DNA of 62,929 bases from Streptomyces sp. Isolate_45 (GTDB lineage: Bacteria; Actinomycetota; Actinomycetes; Streptomycetales; Streptomycetaceae): positions 1-62,929 of the forward strand of contig NZ_JANFAK020000036.1 in assembly GCF_024721315.2 (NCBI RefSeq), written 5' to 3'. This document shows, one piece after another, positions 55,927 through 62,929 of this stretch. The notes beneath the pieces were generated by a model, which saw only the letters and a list, made by a program, of their open reading frames with translations, had not been told where the DNA came from and did not search any database. Position 1 is the first letter of the stretch; the number at the start of each line of letters is the position of its first letter. The position numbers were made by a program, and so were the translations under genes.

Positions 55927-56157
55927 TCGGACACCTTCCTCTAGGACCGGTGCGCGGCTTGGGCACCTCATCGGCCGGACAAGTCTCGCCCCAGGTCCGG
56001 TCTCTGTCGAGGACACCGTACGCCCCGCCCGCACCACCGGGCCCCCCAGTGGCCGGTCCGGGGCGACAATGGGCCGACTGATGACCAGGCCATGACCTGC
56101 CGATGGCCCTGGCGGGTGCGGAAATGCACCGGAGGGAAGGAGTCCGCCACGAACGCC

Positions 56158-56973
56158 GTGTGGAGTCTGGTGGTTCCGCTCAAGCCCTTGGCGCTGGCCA
56201 AGAGCCGGCTCGCGGCGGCCGTCGGCACGTCCCGTCCGGGACTGGCGCTGGCGTTCGCGCAGGACACCGTCGCGGGGGCCCTGGCCTGCGCGGCGGTGGC
56301 GGATGTGGTGGTCGTCACGGACGACTCCCTGGCCGGTGCGGAACTGGCCAGGTTGGGTGCGCGGATCCTCCGCGACGTACCGGGCGCCGGCCTCAACGCG
56401 GCCCTCGCGCACGGTGCGGGGGCGGTGCGCAGGGGACGTCCCGGGGCCCGGGTGGCCGCGCTGAACGCCGATCTGCCCGCTTTGCGGCCGCCGGAATTGC
56501 TACGCGTGCTCGATAACGCTTCGGTATTTCCCCGGGCATTCCTGGCCGATGCGGCGGGAATCGGGACGACTCTGCTTTCCGCTGCTCCGGACGTGGAATT
56601 GGCACCCTCGTTCGGGGGGCCGTCCCGGGCCCGGCATTCGGCGTCGGGCGCCGTGGAAATCGCCCTGCTGGGCGTCGAGAGCGTGCGCCGGGACGTGGAC
56701 ACCGCCGCCGATCTGCGCACGGCCCTCACCCTCGGTGTGGGCCGCCACACGGCCCGATACAGTGCGCGTATGCAGGCGACCGCGTACACGTACGACTCCC
56801 AGACCCGCAGCGGCAGCGTGCTGCTGGACGACGGCACCCCGGTGCCCTTCGGGGCCCCGGCCTTCGACGCGGGCGGTCTGCGACTGCTGCGCCCCGGACA
56901 GCGGGTGCGGATCGAGACGGACGGCGAGGGCACGGCCCTGCACATCACGCTGATCACCCTGCAAACCTTCTGA
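56158..56973 (+). CDS. cofC: CofC-type 2-phospho-lactate guanylyltransferase fused to a small C-terminal domain
   Basis: This 271-aa protein has an N-terminal CofC/FbiD domain (WSLVVPLKPLALAKSRLA, VVVVTDDSLAGAE, NADLPALRPPEL, RHSASGAVEI) used in F420 assembly. After about residue 200 an extra domain begins, MQATAYTYDSQTRSGSVLL and then LRPGQRVRIETDGEG, an OB/cold-shock-like beta pattern I cannot name. It could be a genuine fusion or a separate gene starting at the internal ATG 56770, but no ribosome site precedes that ATG. The GTG at 56158 is the likeliest start; AAGGAG lies about 15 nt upstream. Confidence 0.85.
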   Translation: MWSLVVPLKPLALAKSRLAAAVGTSRPGLALAFAQDTVAGALACAAVADVVVVTDDSLAGAELARLGARILRDVPGAGLNAALAHGAGAVRRGRPGARVAALNADLPALRPPELLRVLDNASVFPRAFLADAAGIGTTLLSAAPDVELAPSFGGPSRARHSASGAVEIALLGVESVRRDVDTAADLRTALTLGVGRHTARYSARMQATAYTYDSQTRSGSVLLDDGTPVPFGAPAFDAGGLRLLRPGQRVRIETDGEGTALHITLITLQTF

Positions 56974-57037
56974 CGCCACCGCCAACCGCCGCCCCAACCG
57001 CCGCCCCACCACTTCTCACCTGCGGGGAAAGCACCGC

Positions 57038-57070
57038 GGGCCGGCTTCCCCAGGTGAGGGAAACCGGCCC
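57038..57070. terminator. Convergent terminator cofC / hupS
   Basis: The arms gggccggcttccc/gggaaaccggccc pair with one mismatch and a 7-nt loop. Alternative pairing of ctcacctg (57016-57023) with caggtgag (57051-57058) is also possible. Confidence 0.6.
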
Positions 57071-57089
57071 GGCGTGTGTGACTCGTGCC

Positions 57090-57779
57090 CTACTTCTTGC
57101 GAGCGGTGGTCTTCTTCGCGGTGGTCTTGCGGGCGGTCGCCTTCTTGGTGGCGGGCGCCGTGGTCTTCGCGGTGGCCTTCTTGGCCGCGGGAGCGGTCTT
57201 CTTGGCGGTGGTCTTCTTCGCCGCCGCCGTCGTGGACTTCACGGCCGCCTTCTTCGCGGTCGCCGTGGCCTTCTTCGCCGTGGGCGTGGCCTTCTTCGCC
57301 GTGGCGGTGGCCCTCTTGGCGGTGGCGGTCGTCTTCTTGGCCGCCGCGGGCGCGGTCTTCTTCGCGACCGCGGTCTTCGCCGCCGCCTTCTTCGCGGTGG
57401 TGGCCTTCTTGGCCACGGCCTTCTTGACGGTCGCCGACGCGCCGCCGCTCAGGCTGCCCTTGGGCGCCTTCTTCACGGACACCTCGCCGCCCTTGGGCAG
57501 CTTCTTGGTGCCGCTGACCAGGTCCTTGAAGCCCTGGCCCGCGCGGAAGCGGGGAACAGAGGTCTTCTTGACCCGGACGCGCTCACCCGTCTGCGGGTTG
57601 CGGGCGTAGCGGGCGGGCCGGTCGACCTTCTCGAACGAGCCGAAGCCCGTGACCGAGACCCGGTCGCCCGCGACGACTGCGCGGACGATCGCGTCGAGTA
57701 CCGCGTCGACAGCGTCGGCGGCCTGCTGGCGGCCGCCAACCTTGTCGGCAATCGCTTCTACGAGCTGCGCCTTGTTCAC
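57090..57779 (-). CDS. hupS: HU-like nucleoid protein HupS with histone H1-like tail
   Basis: This 229-aa DNA-binding protein has an N-terminal HU domain (residues 1-90, VNKAQLVEAIADKVGGRQQA, FGSFEKVDRPARYARNPQTGE) and a Lys/Ala/Thr-rich C-terminus (about 105-229) of repeated AKKAT/AKKTA units like histone H1. HupS compacts spore chromosomes. The GTG at 57779 follows AGGGGAAG. A good promoter lies at 57832-57860. The tail length should vary between strains. Confidence 0.97.
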   Translation of the reverse strand: MNKAQLVEAIADKVGGRQQAADAVDAVLDAIVRAVVAGDRVSVTGFGSFEKVDRPARYARNPQTGERVRVKKTSVPRFRAGQGFKDLVSGTKKLPKGGEVSVKKAPKGSLSGGASATVKKAVAKKATTAKKAAAKTAVAKKTAPAAAKKTTATAKRATATAKKATPTAKKATATAKKAAVKSTTAAAKKTTAKKTAPAAKKATAKTTAPATKKATARKTTAKKTTARKK

Positions 57780-57831
57780 GTCTTCCCCTTCGGAGACTTC
57801 GCCAGAACGAATGTGTTCAAGCTTATTTCGC

Positions 57832-57860
57832 ACGTTAGGCGGATATATACCGCAAATCAA
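57832..57860 (-). promoter_or_regulatory. Candidate promoter of hupS
   Basis: On the minus strand TTGATT, a 17-bp spacer containing tatata and TAACGT lie 55-80 nt upstream of the hupS start. The spacer is unusually AT-rich. Confidence 0.6.
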
Positions 57861-57923
57861 ACACGAAACGGGCTAATCACCCTAGTGCCGCAACGATGCA
57901 GACCGTTACGGAGTTCCTTCGCA

Positions 57924-58151
57924 TCAGTCGCCTTCAGGGAATCGACCCTCGTCGAGGTCCTTCATCAACCTGTCCAGGCGCCTTGCCGCGTCGGCGAGAT
58001 CGTGCTTCGCCGTGGCAGTGGCGACCAACAGCTTCCGGGACAGCGCCATCCTTACGCCCTCCGGGACTTGCAGTGTGCGCACCCTTGTGTGTGCTTCTTT
58101 CAGTCGGTCGGCGACGAGTTCGTAGAGCTCCAGTTGACTGTCGCGTTCCAT
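57924..58151 (-). CDS. Conserved helical protein (75 aa)
   Basis: This small protein (MERDSQLELYELVADRLKEA..LSRKLLVATATAKHDLADAA) is predicted to be helical and charged, with no known motif. It is conserved between hupS and leuD in Streptomyces from memory; the function is unknown. The ATG at 58151 is preferred over a longer frame to 58256. It ends about 65 nt before the hupS promoter region on the same strand. Confidence 0.8.
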   Translation of the reverse strand: MERDSQLELYELVADRLKEAHTRVRTLQVPEGVRMALSRKLLVATATAKHDLADAARRLDRLMKDLDEGRFPEGD

Positions 58152-58206
58152 GCACAGATTGTGCCATCTGGGGCGAGTTGTCGCCTCACGGGGCCTCAAC
58201 ATACAG

Positions 58207-58238
58207 CTGTGCCCCCCGCCGGAAGGCGAGGGGCACAG
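58207..58238 (-). terminator. Nested terminator hairpin after leuD
   Basis: The outer stem ctgtgcccc/ggggcacag encloses cgcc-ggaa-ggcg, a GNRA-type tetraloop, 50 nt after the leuD stop. Confidence 0.75.
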
Positions 58239-58288
58239 TGTTGTCGATGTGATCACCCGGGGGTGAATAAGCGCTGATCAGGCTGGAA

Positions 58289-58882
58289 TCACGCCCGAAT
58301 CGTGCGCGGCTTGAACGCCGGGCGGGTGCTTTCGTAAGTGTCGATGTCCCCTTCGTTCTGAAGGGTGAGCGAGATGTCGTCCAGCCCCTCCAGGAGACGC
58401 CAGCGGGCGTTGTCGTCGAGTTCGAACTCCGCCTCGACGCCCGCCGCTCGGACCTTGCGGTCCACCAGGTCGACGGTCACCTCCGCGGTGGGGTCGGCCT
58501 CGGTCAGCTCCCACAGCCGCTCGACGGTCTCCTGCGGCAGAACGACGGTCAGCAGACCGTTCTTCAGCGAGTTGCCGCGGAAGATGTCGGCGAAGCGGGC
58601 GGAGATGACCGTCTTGAAGCCGAAGTTCTGCAGGGCCCAGACGGCGTGCTCGCGCGAGGAGCCCGTTCCGAAGTCGGGGCCCGCGATCAGCACGGTCGCG
58701 CCGGCGCGCTCCGGACGGTTCGTGACGAACTCCGGGTCCTTGCGCCAGGCCTCGAAGAGCCCGTCCTCGAAGCCGTCGCGGGTGATCTTCTTCAGCCAGT
58801 GGGCCGGGATGATCTGGTCGGTGTCGACGTTGCTGCGCCGCAGCGGGACGGCCCGGCCGGTGTGGGTGGTGAAGGCTTCCAT
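58289..58882 (-). CDS. leuD: 3-isopropylmalate dehydratase small subunit
   Basis: This 197-aa swivelling domain has the signature [16 protein letters not shown] and [15 protein letters not shown]. With LeuC it isomerises 2- to 3-isopropylmalate in leucine synthesis. It starts 3 bp after the leuC stop, a standard leuCD operon. Confidence 0.98.
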   Translation of the reverse strand: MEAFTTHTGRAVPLRRSNVDTDQIIPAHWLKKITRDGFEDGLFEAWRKDPEFVTNRPERAGATVLIAGPDFGTGSSREHAVWALQNFGFKTVISARFADIFRGNSLKNGLLTVVLPQETVERLWELTEADPTAEVTVDLVDRKVRAAGVEAEFELDDNARWRLLEGLDDISLTLQNEGDIDTYESTRPAFKPRTIRA

Positions 58883-58885
58883 GGT

Positions 58886-60319
58886 TCAGACTCCGGAGGG
58901 CGCGGGGTTGGCCGAGTTGGCGGACAGGTCGGCGGGCGAGGCCAGGTGGCCCAGTACCGCGGTGGCGGCGGCCACCTGCGGGGAGACCAGGTGGGTACGT
59001 CCGCCCTTGCCCTGCCGGCCCTCGAAGTTGCGGTTGGAGGTGGACGCGGAGCGCTCACCGGGGGCCAACTGGTCGGGGTTCATGCCCAGACACATCGAGC
59101 AGCCCGCGTGCCGCCATTCGGCGCCGGCCTCCTTGAAGACCTTGTCCAGGCCCTCCTCCACCGCCTGGAGCGCGACGCGCACCGAGCCCGGGACGACCAG
59201 CATCCGTACGCCGTCGGCGACTTTGCGGCCCTCGACGATCCCGGCGACCGCCCGCAGGTCCTCGATGCGGCCGTTGGTGCAGGAACCTACGAAGACGGTG
59301 TCGACCTTGATGTCCCGCAGCGGCTGGCCGGCGGTCAACCCCATGTACTCCAGGGCCTTTTCGGCGGCGTGCCGCTCCGAAGCGTCCTCGTACGAAGCCG
59401 GGTCGGGGACGTTCGACGACAGCGGCGCGCCCTGGCCCGGGTTGGTGCCCCAGGTGACGAACGGGGCCAGCGTCGTGCCGTCGATGACGACCTCGGCGTC
59501 GAAGACGGCGTCGTCGTCGGTGCGCAGCGTCCGCCAGTACTCGACGGCAGCGTCCCAGTCCGCTCCCTCGGGGGCGTGGTCGCGGCCCTGGAGGTAGTCG
59601 AACGTGGTCCGGTCGGGGGCGATCATGCCCGCGCGCGCGCCGGCCTCGATCGACATGTTGCAGATGGTCATGCGGGCTTCCATCGAGAGGTTCTCGATGG
59701 CCTCGCCGCGGTACTCCAGGATGTAGCCCTGGCCGCCACCGGTACCGATCTTGGCGATGATCGCCAGGATGAGGTCCTTGGCGGTGACGCCATCGGCCAG
59801 GGCGCCGGTGACGGTGATCGCCATCGTCTTCGGGCGGGCCAGGGGCAGCGTCTGGGTGGCCAGTACGTGCTCGACCTGGCTGGTGCCGATGCCGAAGGCC
59901 AGTGCGCCGAAGGCGCCGTGCGTGGAGGTGTGCGAGTCGCCGCAGACGACGGTGGTGCCCGGCTGGGTCAGCCCGAGCTGGGGGCCCACGACGTGGACGA
60001 CACCCTGCTCGACGTCACCCAGCGAGTGCAGGCGCACGCCGAACTCGGCGCAGTTCTTGCGCAGCGTCTCCAGCTGGGCGCGGGAGACCGGGTCCGCGAT
60101 CGGCTTGTCGATGTCGAGGGTGGGGGTGTTGTGGTCCTCGGTCGCGATGGTGAGGTCGAGGCGTCGGACCTTGCGGCCGGCCTGGCGCAGACCCTCGAAG
60201 GCCTGCGGGCTGGTCACCTCGTGCAGCAGGTGCAGATCGATGAAGAGGAGGTCGGGCTCGCCTTCGGCGCGCCGGACGACGTGATCGTCCCAGACCTTCT
60301 CCGCGAGTGTCCTACCCAT
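58886..60319 (-). CDS. leuC: 3-isopropylmalate dehydratase large subunit
   Basis: This 477-aa aconitase-family protein holds a [4Fe-4S] cluster by Cys347 (VGSCTNGR), Cys407 and Cys410 (CSMC). Substrate motifs [15 protein letters not shown] and ATEDHNTPT are intact. The ATG at 60319 follows GAGGGAAAG. It is divergent from ndgR, its known regulator. Confidence 0.98.
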   Translation of the reverse strand: MGRTLAEKVWDDHVVRRAEGEPDLLFIDLHLLHEVTSPQAFEGLRQAGRKVRRLDLTIATEDHNTPTLDIDKPIADPVSRAQLETLRKNCAEFGVRLHSLGDVEQGVVHVVGPQLGLTQPGTTVVCGDSHTSTHGAFGALAFGIGTSQVEHVLATQTLPLARPKTMAITVTGALADGVTAKDLILAIIAKIGTGGGQGYILEYRGEAIENLSMEARMTICNMSIEAGARAGMIAPDRTTFDYLQGRDHAPEGADWDAAVEYWRTLRTDDDAVFDAEVVIDGTTLAPFVTWGTNPGQGAPLSSNVPDPASYEDASERHAAEKALEYMGLTAGQPLRDIKVDTVFVGSCTNGRIEDLRAVAGIVEGRKVADGVRMLVVPGSVRVALQAVEEGLDKVFKEAGAEWRHAGCSMCLGMNPDQLAPGERSASTSNRNFEGRQGKGGRTHLVSPQVAAATAVLGHLASPADLSANSANPAPSGV

Positions 60320-60472
60320 CGCTTTCCCTCCGGCCGGCCGGTTGTGCCGGCGCTTCATAGAGATCTGGTGCGCCTGATCGCCCGCACCCCCCGCGCGGAT
60401 CGACGGCTCGGACCCAGTGGTTCGTGGACCCGCACATACAGACTCGCTTGTTCTTGGAAAAATTGAACTTGC

Positions 60473-60489
60473 GTTTCACAGTGTGAGAC
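60473..60489. promoter_or_regulatory. Candidate NdgR operator
   Basis: The 17-bp palindrome gtttcaca-g-tgtgagac (7 of 8 pairs) lies 15-31 nt upstream of the ndgR ATG in the leuC/ndgR divergent region. NdgR control of leuCD is established in S. coelicolor; this exact site is inferred. Confidence 0.5.
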
Positions 60490-60503
60490 GTGAATATCGT
60501 TTC

Positions 60504-61220
60504 ATGGACAACTCTAGCGGCGTCGGCGTTCTCGACAAGGCAGCTCTGGTATTGAGCGCACTGGAGTCCGGTCCGGCCACCCTCGCCGGGCTGGTCGCGG
60601 CGACAGGGCTCGCACGACCCACGGCACATCGCCTTGCCGTGGCACTGGAACACCACCGAATGGTGGCGAGGGACATGCAGGGCCGGTTCATCCTCGGTCC
60701 GCGGCTGGCAGAACTTGCCGCCGCGGCCGGCGAGGACCGTCTGCTGGCCACGGCCGGACCGGTGCTCACGCACCTCCGTGACGTGACGGGCGAGAGCGCG
60801 CAGCTCTACCGTCGTCAGGGCGACATGCGCATCTGCGTGGCAGCGGCGGAACGGCTCTCGGGCCTGCGGGACACCGTCCCGGTGGGCTCCACCCTGCCCA
60901 TGAAGGCGGGCTCGGCCGCGCAGATCCTGATGGCGTGGGAGGAGCCCGAGCGGCTCCACCGCGGCCTCCAGGGCGCGCGCTTCACGGCCACGGCCCTGTC
61001 GGGCGTACGGCGCCGCGGCTGGGCGCAGTCGATCGGCGAGCGGGAGCCCGGCGTGGCCTCCGTCTCCGCGCCGGTGCGCGGGCCGTCGAACCGCGTGGTG
61101 GCCTCCGTGTCGGTCTCCGGCCCGATCGAGCGCCTGACCCGACACCCGGGGCGCATGCACGCCCAGGCCGTCATCGACGCGGCCGCCCGACTGACGGAGG
61201 CCCTGCGCCGATCCGGCTGA
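60504..61220 (+). CDS. ndgR: IclR-family regulator NdgR
   Basis: This 238-aa regulator has an N-terminal winged HTH (about 25-60, LAGLVAATGLARPTAHRLAVAL) and an IclR effector domain (GLRDTVPVGSTLPMKAGSAAQ, SVSAPVRGP). NdgR controls leucine and other amino acid genes and links to nitrogen, antibiotic and growth control. The ATG at 60504 gives MDNSSGVGVLDKAALVLSAL; no ribosome site is evident, so it may be leaderless or weakly translated. Confidence 0.95.
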   Translation: MDNSSGVGVLDKAALVLSALESGPATLAGLVAATGLARPTAHRLAVALEHHRMVARDMQGRFILGPRLAELAAAAGEDRLLATAGPVLTHLRDVTGESAQLYRRQGDMRICVAAAERLSGLRDTVPVGSTLPMKAGSAAQILMAWEEPERLHRGLQGARFTATALSGVRRRGWAQSIGEREPGVASVSAPVRGPSNRVVASVSVSGPIERLTRHPGRMHAQAVIDAAARLTEALRRSG

Positions 61221-61360
61221 CCTGCCCACCTCTTCACACACCCCCGGGTCCGGGGGCGCGTACGACGCCGCACACGTCCTGACTCGCGCCTCCGGGCCCG
61301 CTCTTGTCCACCGGCCCGCAGTCCGCGGCGCGCAAGTCCGCACGACCCGCCGGGAACAGC

Positions 61361-61397
61361 GAAGAGGCCCTCCGCGATGATCGCGGAGGGCCTCTTC
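61361..61397 (-). terminator. Terminator of the tRNA operon
   Basis: A 17-bp perfect stem (gaagaggccctccgcga and complement) with a tga loop lies downstream of the five tRNA genes on the minus strand. Confidence 0.85.
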
Positions 61398-61403
61398 CAT
61401 GCG

Positions 61404-61476
61404 TACCCCCGACCGGATTCGAACCGGCGCTACCGCCTTGAGAGGGCGGCGTGCTAGGCCGCTACACAACGGGGGC
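61404..61476 (-). tRNA. tRNA-Glu (CUC)
   Basis: A 73-nt cloverleaf begins GCCCCCGUUGUGUAGCGG and has anticodon loop CUCUCAA (anticodon CUC), T-arm GGTTCGAATCC and discriminator A. CCA is not encoded. G1 pairs with U72 as a wobble. Confidence 0.95.
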
Positions 61477-61491
61477 CTGTTTGGTGTTGCG

Positions 61492-61563
61492 CTGGGCTAC
61501 CAGGACTCGAACCTAGAATAAGGGAACCAGAAACCCTCGTGTTGCCAATTACACTATAGCCCA
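61492..61563 (-). tRNA. tRNA-Gln (CUG)
   Basis: A 72-nt cloverleaf begins UGGGCUAUAGUGUAAUUGG and has anticodon loop UUCUGGU (anticodon CUG), T-arm GGTTCGAGTCC and discriminator G. There is a U31-U39 mismatch in the anticodon stem, as in known tRNA-Gln. CCA is not encoded. Confidence 0.95.
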
Positions 61564-61590
61564 TAGTGGTCTAGACCTTGCTAGACGTAG

Positions 61591-61663
61591 TACCCCCGAC
61601 CGGATTCGAACCGGCGCTACCGCCTTGAGAGGGCGGCGTGCTAGGCCGCTACACAACGGGGGC
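61591..61663 (-). tRNA. tRNA-Glu (CUC)
   Basis: This is identical to the copy at 61404-61476. A 10-bp palindrome ggtctagacc lies in the spacer at 61568-61577 before the neighbouring tRNA-Gln. Confidence 0.95.
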
Positions 61664-61727
61664 CCTAGCGATCCTGCATCAAGACGTCCGGGAGCTACCC
61701 AAATGAAGATCTTGCGGGAAGGATCTG

Positions 61728-61800
61728 TACCCCCGACCGGATTCGAACCGGCGCTACCGCCTTGAGAGGGCGGCGTGCTAGGCCGCTACACAACGGGGGC
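61728..61800 (-). tRNA. tRNA-Glu (CUC)
   Basis: Third identical copy of the 73-nt tRNA-Glu(CUC). Confidence 0.95.
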
Positions 61801-61826
61801 AAGCACTGCGTTACTTCTGTACTGCG

Positions 61827-61898
61827 CTGGGCTACCAGGACTCGAACCTAGAATAAGGGAACCAGAAACCCTCGTGTTGCCAATTACACTATAGCCCA
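61827..61898 (-). tRNA. tRNA-Gln (CUG)
   Basis: Second identical copy of the 72-nt tRNA-Gln(CUG), and first in transcription order. The five genes read Gln-Glu-Glu-Gln-Glu on the minus strand. Confidence 0.95.
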
Positions 61899-61907
61899 CC
61901 AAAACTC

Positions 61908-61924
61908 AAGCCCCTTGAGGGCTT
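61908..61924 (-). terminator. Hairpin with U-tract before the tRNA cluster
   Basis: On the minus strand aagccc-tcaag-gggctt is followed by gagTTTTgg, an intrinsic-terminator shape. It ends about 10 nt before tRNA-Gln and may end the HAD-hydrolase transcript. Confidence 0.45.
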
Positions 61925-61983
61925 TCGTTCGGTTAGCGCTTCCCTCCGGCCTTTCGGCCCGCTCGGGCGGCGCAGAAAGAACA

Positions 61984-62712
61984 TTACCGGATGGCTGACC
62001 GTGCTCCAAAACGGGTATCCCCGGCCAGCACCCCCGGCAGGAGGTCGAGGCCCGTGATGCGGTGGACGCCGTCGGGCGCCGGCCCGCGTTCGCCGTCGCG
62101 GTCGAGCCAGACGGCCGTGAGGCCCGCGTCGCGGGCTCCCCGGGCGTCGATCTCGGGCTGGTCGCCCACGTACGCCACCTCCCCGGGCGGCAGGCCGAGG
62201 GCCTCGCAGGCGCTGAGGAAGGCGGCCGCCTCGGGCTTGCTGACGCCGAGCTCGGCGGCGCAGACCAGCACTTCGAAGCGTTCGCGCAGACCGAGCCGGC
62301 GCAGCTTGGGGTCCTGGTTGGCGACGGAGGAGTTGGTGAGGACACCGTGCCGGTAGGCGCCGGCCAGGGTGTCCAGTACGGGCAGGACGTCGGGGAAGAG
62401 GGCCCAGGCGGCCTGGTAGTGGAGCACGTAGCGGTCGAACCAGGCGTCGGCCTGCCCGGCGGTCAGCGCGGGCTCCCCGAGGAAGTCCCGGACGCGGTCC
62501 TGGCGCTGTCCCGGGAAGGTCACCTCGCCCGCCGCGAAGCGCGCCCAGTGGCGTTCGGTGAGGCGCCGCCACAGGGCGAGGGCCTCGGCGGGGGACCCGT
62601 AGCGCTCCCCCAGGCCCTCCTCGACGAGGTGGTGTCCGAATCCGGCGGTGTCGGCACCGGTGTAGTCGAACAAGGTGTCATCGATGTCCCACAGCACGGC
62701 GCGGATCGGCAT
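61984..62712 (-). CDS. HAD-superfamily hydrolase
   Basis: This 242-aa protein has motif I LWDIDDTLFDYTG (nucleophile Asp9, Asp11), motif II VLTNSSVANQDPK, motif III Lys in SKPEAAAF and motif IV VGDQPEIDARGARDAG. All catalytic residues are present. It is a phosphatase of unknown substrate. The ATG at 62710-62712 is clear. A weak TTGGAG-17-TAATGT promoter overlaps its 3' end (61981-62009) and may drive the tRNA genes. Confidence 0.9.
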   Translation of the reverse strand: MPIRAVLWDIDDTLFDYTGADTAGFGHHLVEEGLGERYGSPAEALALWRRLTERHWARFAAGEVTFPGQRQDRVRDFLGEPALTAGQADAWFDRYVLHYQAAWALFPDVLPVLDTLAGAYRHGVLTNSSVANQDPKLRRLGLRERFEVLVCAAELGVSKPEAAAFLSACEALGLPPGEVAYVGDQPEIDARGARDAGLTAVWLDRDGERGPAPDGVHRITGLDLLPGVLAGDTRFGARSAIR

Positions 62713-62792
62713 GCGGCCGAGCCTACGCCGGGGCGGTCGCCGACGGGGCGGTGAAGGAGAACCTCGTCACCGCGAGTTCGCGGGAACGCCGT

Positions 62793-62847
<55 letters not shown>

Positions 62848-62929
62848 CGGCCCCCCCGGGCCCTCGGGTCCGGGCGGAGCCCGGGAAACGGAGAAAGGGC
62901 GGGTCGGGGAACGGTCCCGCGCAGCGGCA

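Noticed and set aside
57090..57450. Tandem DNA repeats in the hupS 3' half
   Set aside because: They are explained by the Lys/Ala-rich histone H1-like tail, not an independent repeat element.

Overview
The window is chromosomal DNA of a high-GC actinomycete, almost certainly a Streptomyces. GC is very high with G/C-rich third codon positions, GTG (and some TTG) starts are common, and the genus-specific regulators WhiG, NsdA, NdgR and the histone-like HupS are present. From memory, gene content and order match the interval SCO5552 (ndgR) to SCO5621 (whiG) of S. coelicolor, read backwards. I see no phage, insertion sequence, CRISPR array or biosynthetic cluster. This is mostly conserved core chromosome with a few accessory insertions.

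Layout. 1-2.4 kb: a truncated M23 peptidase, a TetR regulator and the sporulation sigma factor whiG. 2.5-6.3 kb: dprA, a YifB-type AAA+ protein and a YraN nuclease-fold protein, translationally coupled, then DUF2469. 6.3-13.3 kb: a NUDIX hydrolase, four consecutive type I signal peptidases (sipZ, Y, X, W), then rplS-trmD-rimM-KH protein-rpsP. 13.5-18.5 kb: an accessory-looking block with a HExxH zinc-protease-like protein, an archaeal/eukaryotic-type (class 3) prolyl-tRNA synthetase, a SAM methyltransferase and a membrane FtsH paralogue. 18.7-24.6 kb: ffh, then the nitrogen operon amtB-glnK-glnD with a probable GlnR site upstream.

24.9-37.4 kb: nsdA, a small prim-pol-like protein, ftsY, an NCS1 permease, an LLM flavin oxidoreductase, the glucose permease glcP (with a strong candidate promoter and unusual AT-rich palindromes upstream), smc and a 71-aa coiled-coil protein. 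37.7-42 kb: acylphosphatase, a secreted CAP protein with a tandem Ser/Pro/Thr linker, a divergent flavodoxin/HxlR pair, and mutM. 41.3-49.5 kb: rnc, rpmF, DUF177, a coiled-coil protein, coaD, rsmD, recG and a FakA/DAK-type kinase subunit.

49.7-60.5 kb: rpmB, thiD-thiL, a RAM-only Lrp protein, a DUF3515 lipoprotein, ddl-gpsA-plsC, a cofC fusion, hupS, a 75-aa conserved protein, and leuCD divergent from ndgR. 61.4-61.9 kb: five tRNA genes (three Glu-CUC, two Gln-CUG). The last gene is a HAD hydrolase. The right edge has long poly-G runs that look like an assembly artefact.

Functional themes are protein export and membrane insertion (Ffh, FtsY, four signal peptidases, FtsH), translation (S16, L19, L28, L32, RimM, TrmD, RsmD, ProRS, RNase III, tRNAs), chromosome upkeep (Smc, RecG, MutM, DprA, HupS), nitrogen and leucine control, and developmental regulation. 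Convergent gene pairs are separated by strong GC-rich hairpins. The least-explained features are the ProRS block, the glcP upstream palindromes, the CofC C-terminal fusion, the Gly-rich Smc hinge insert and the E-for-D prim-pol motif.
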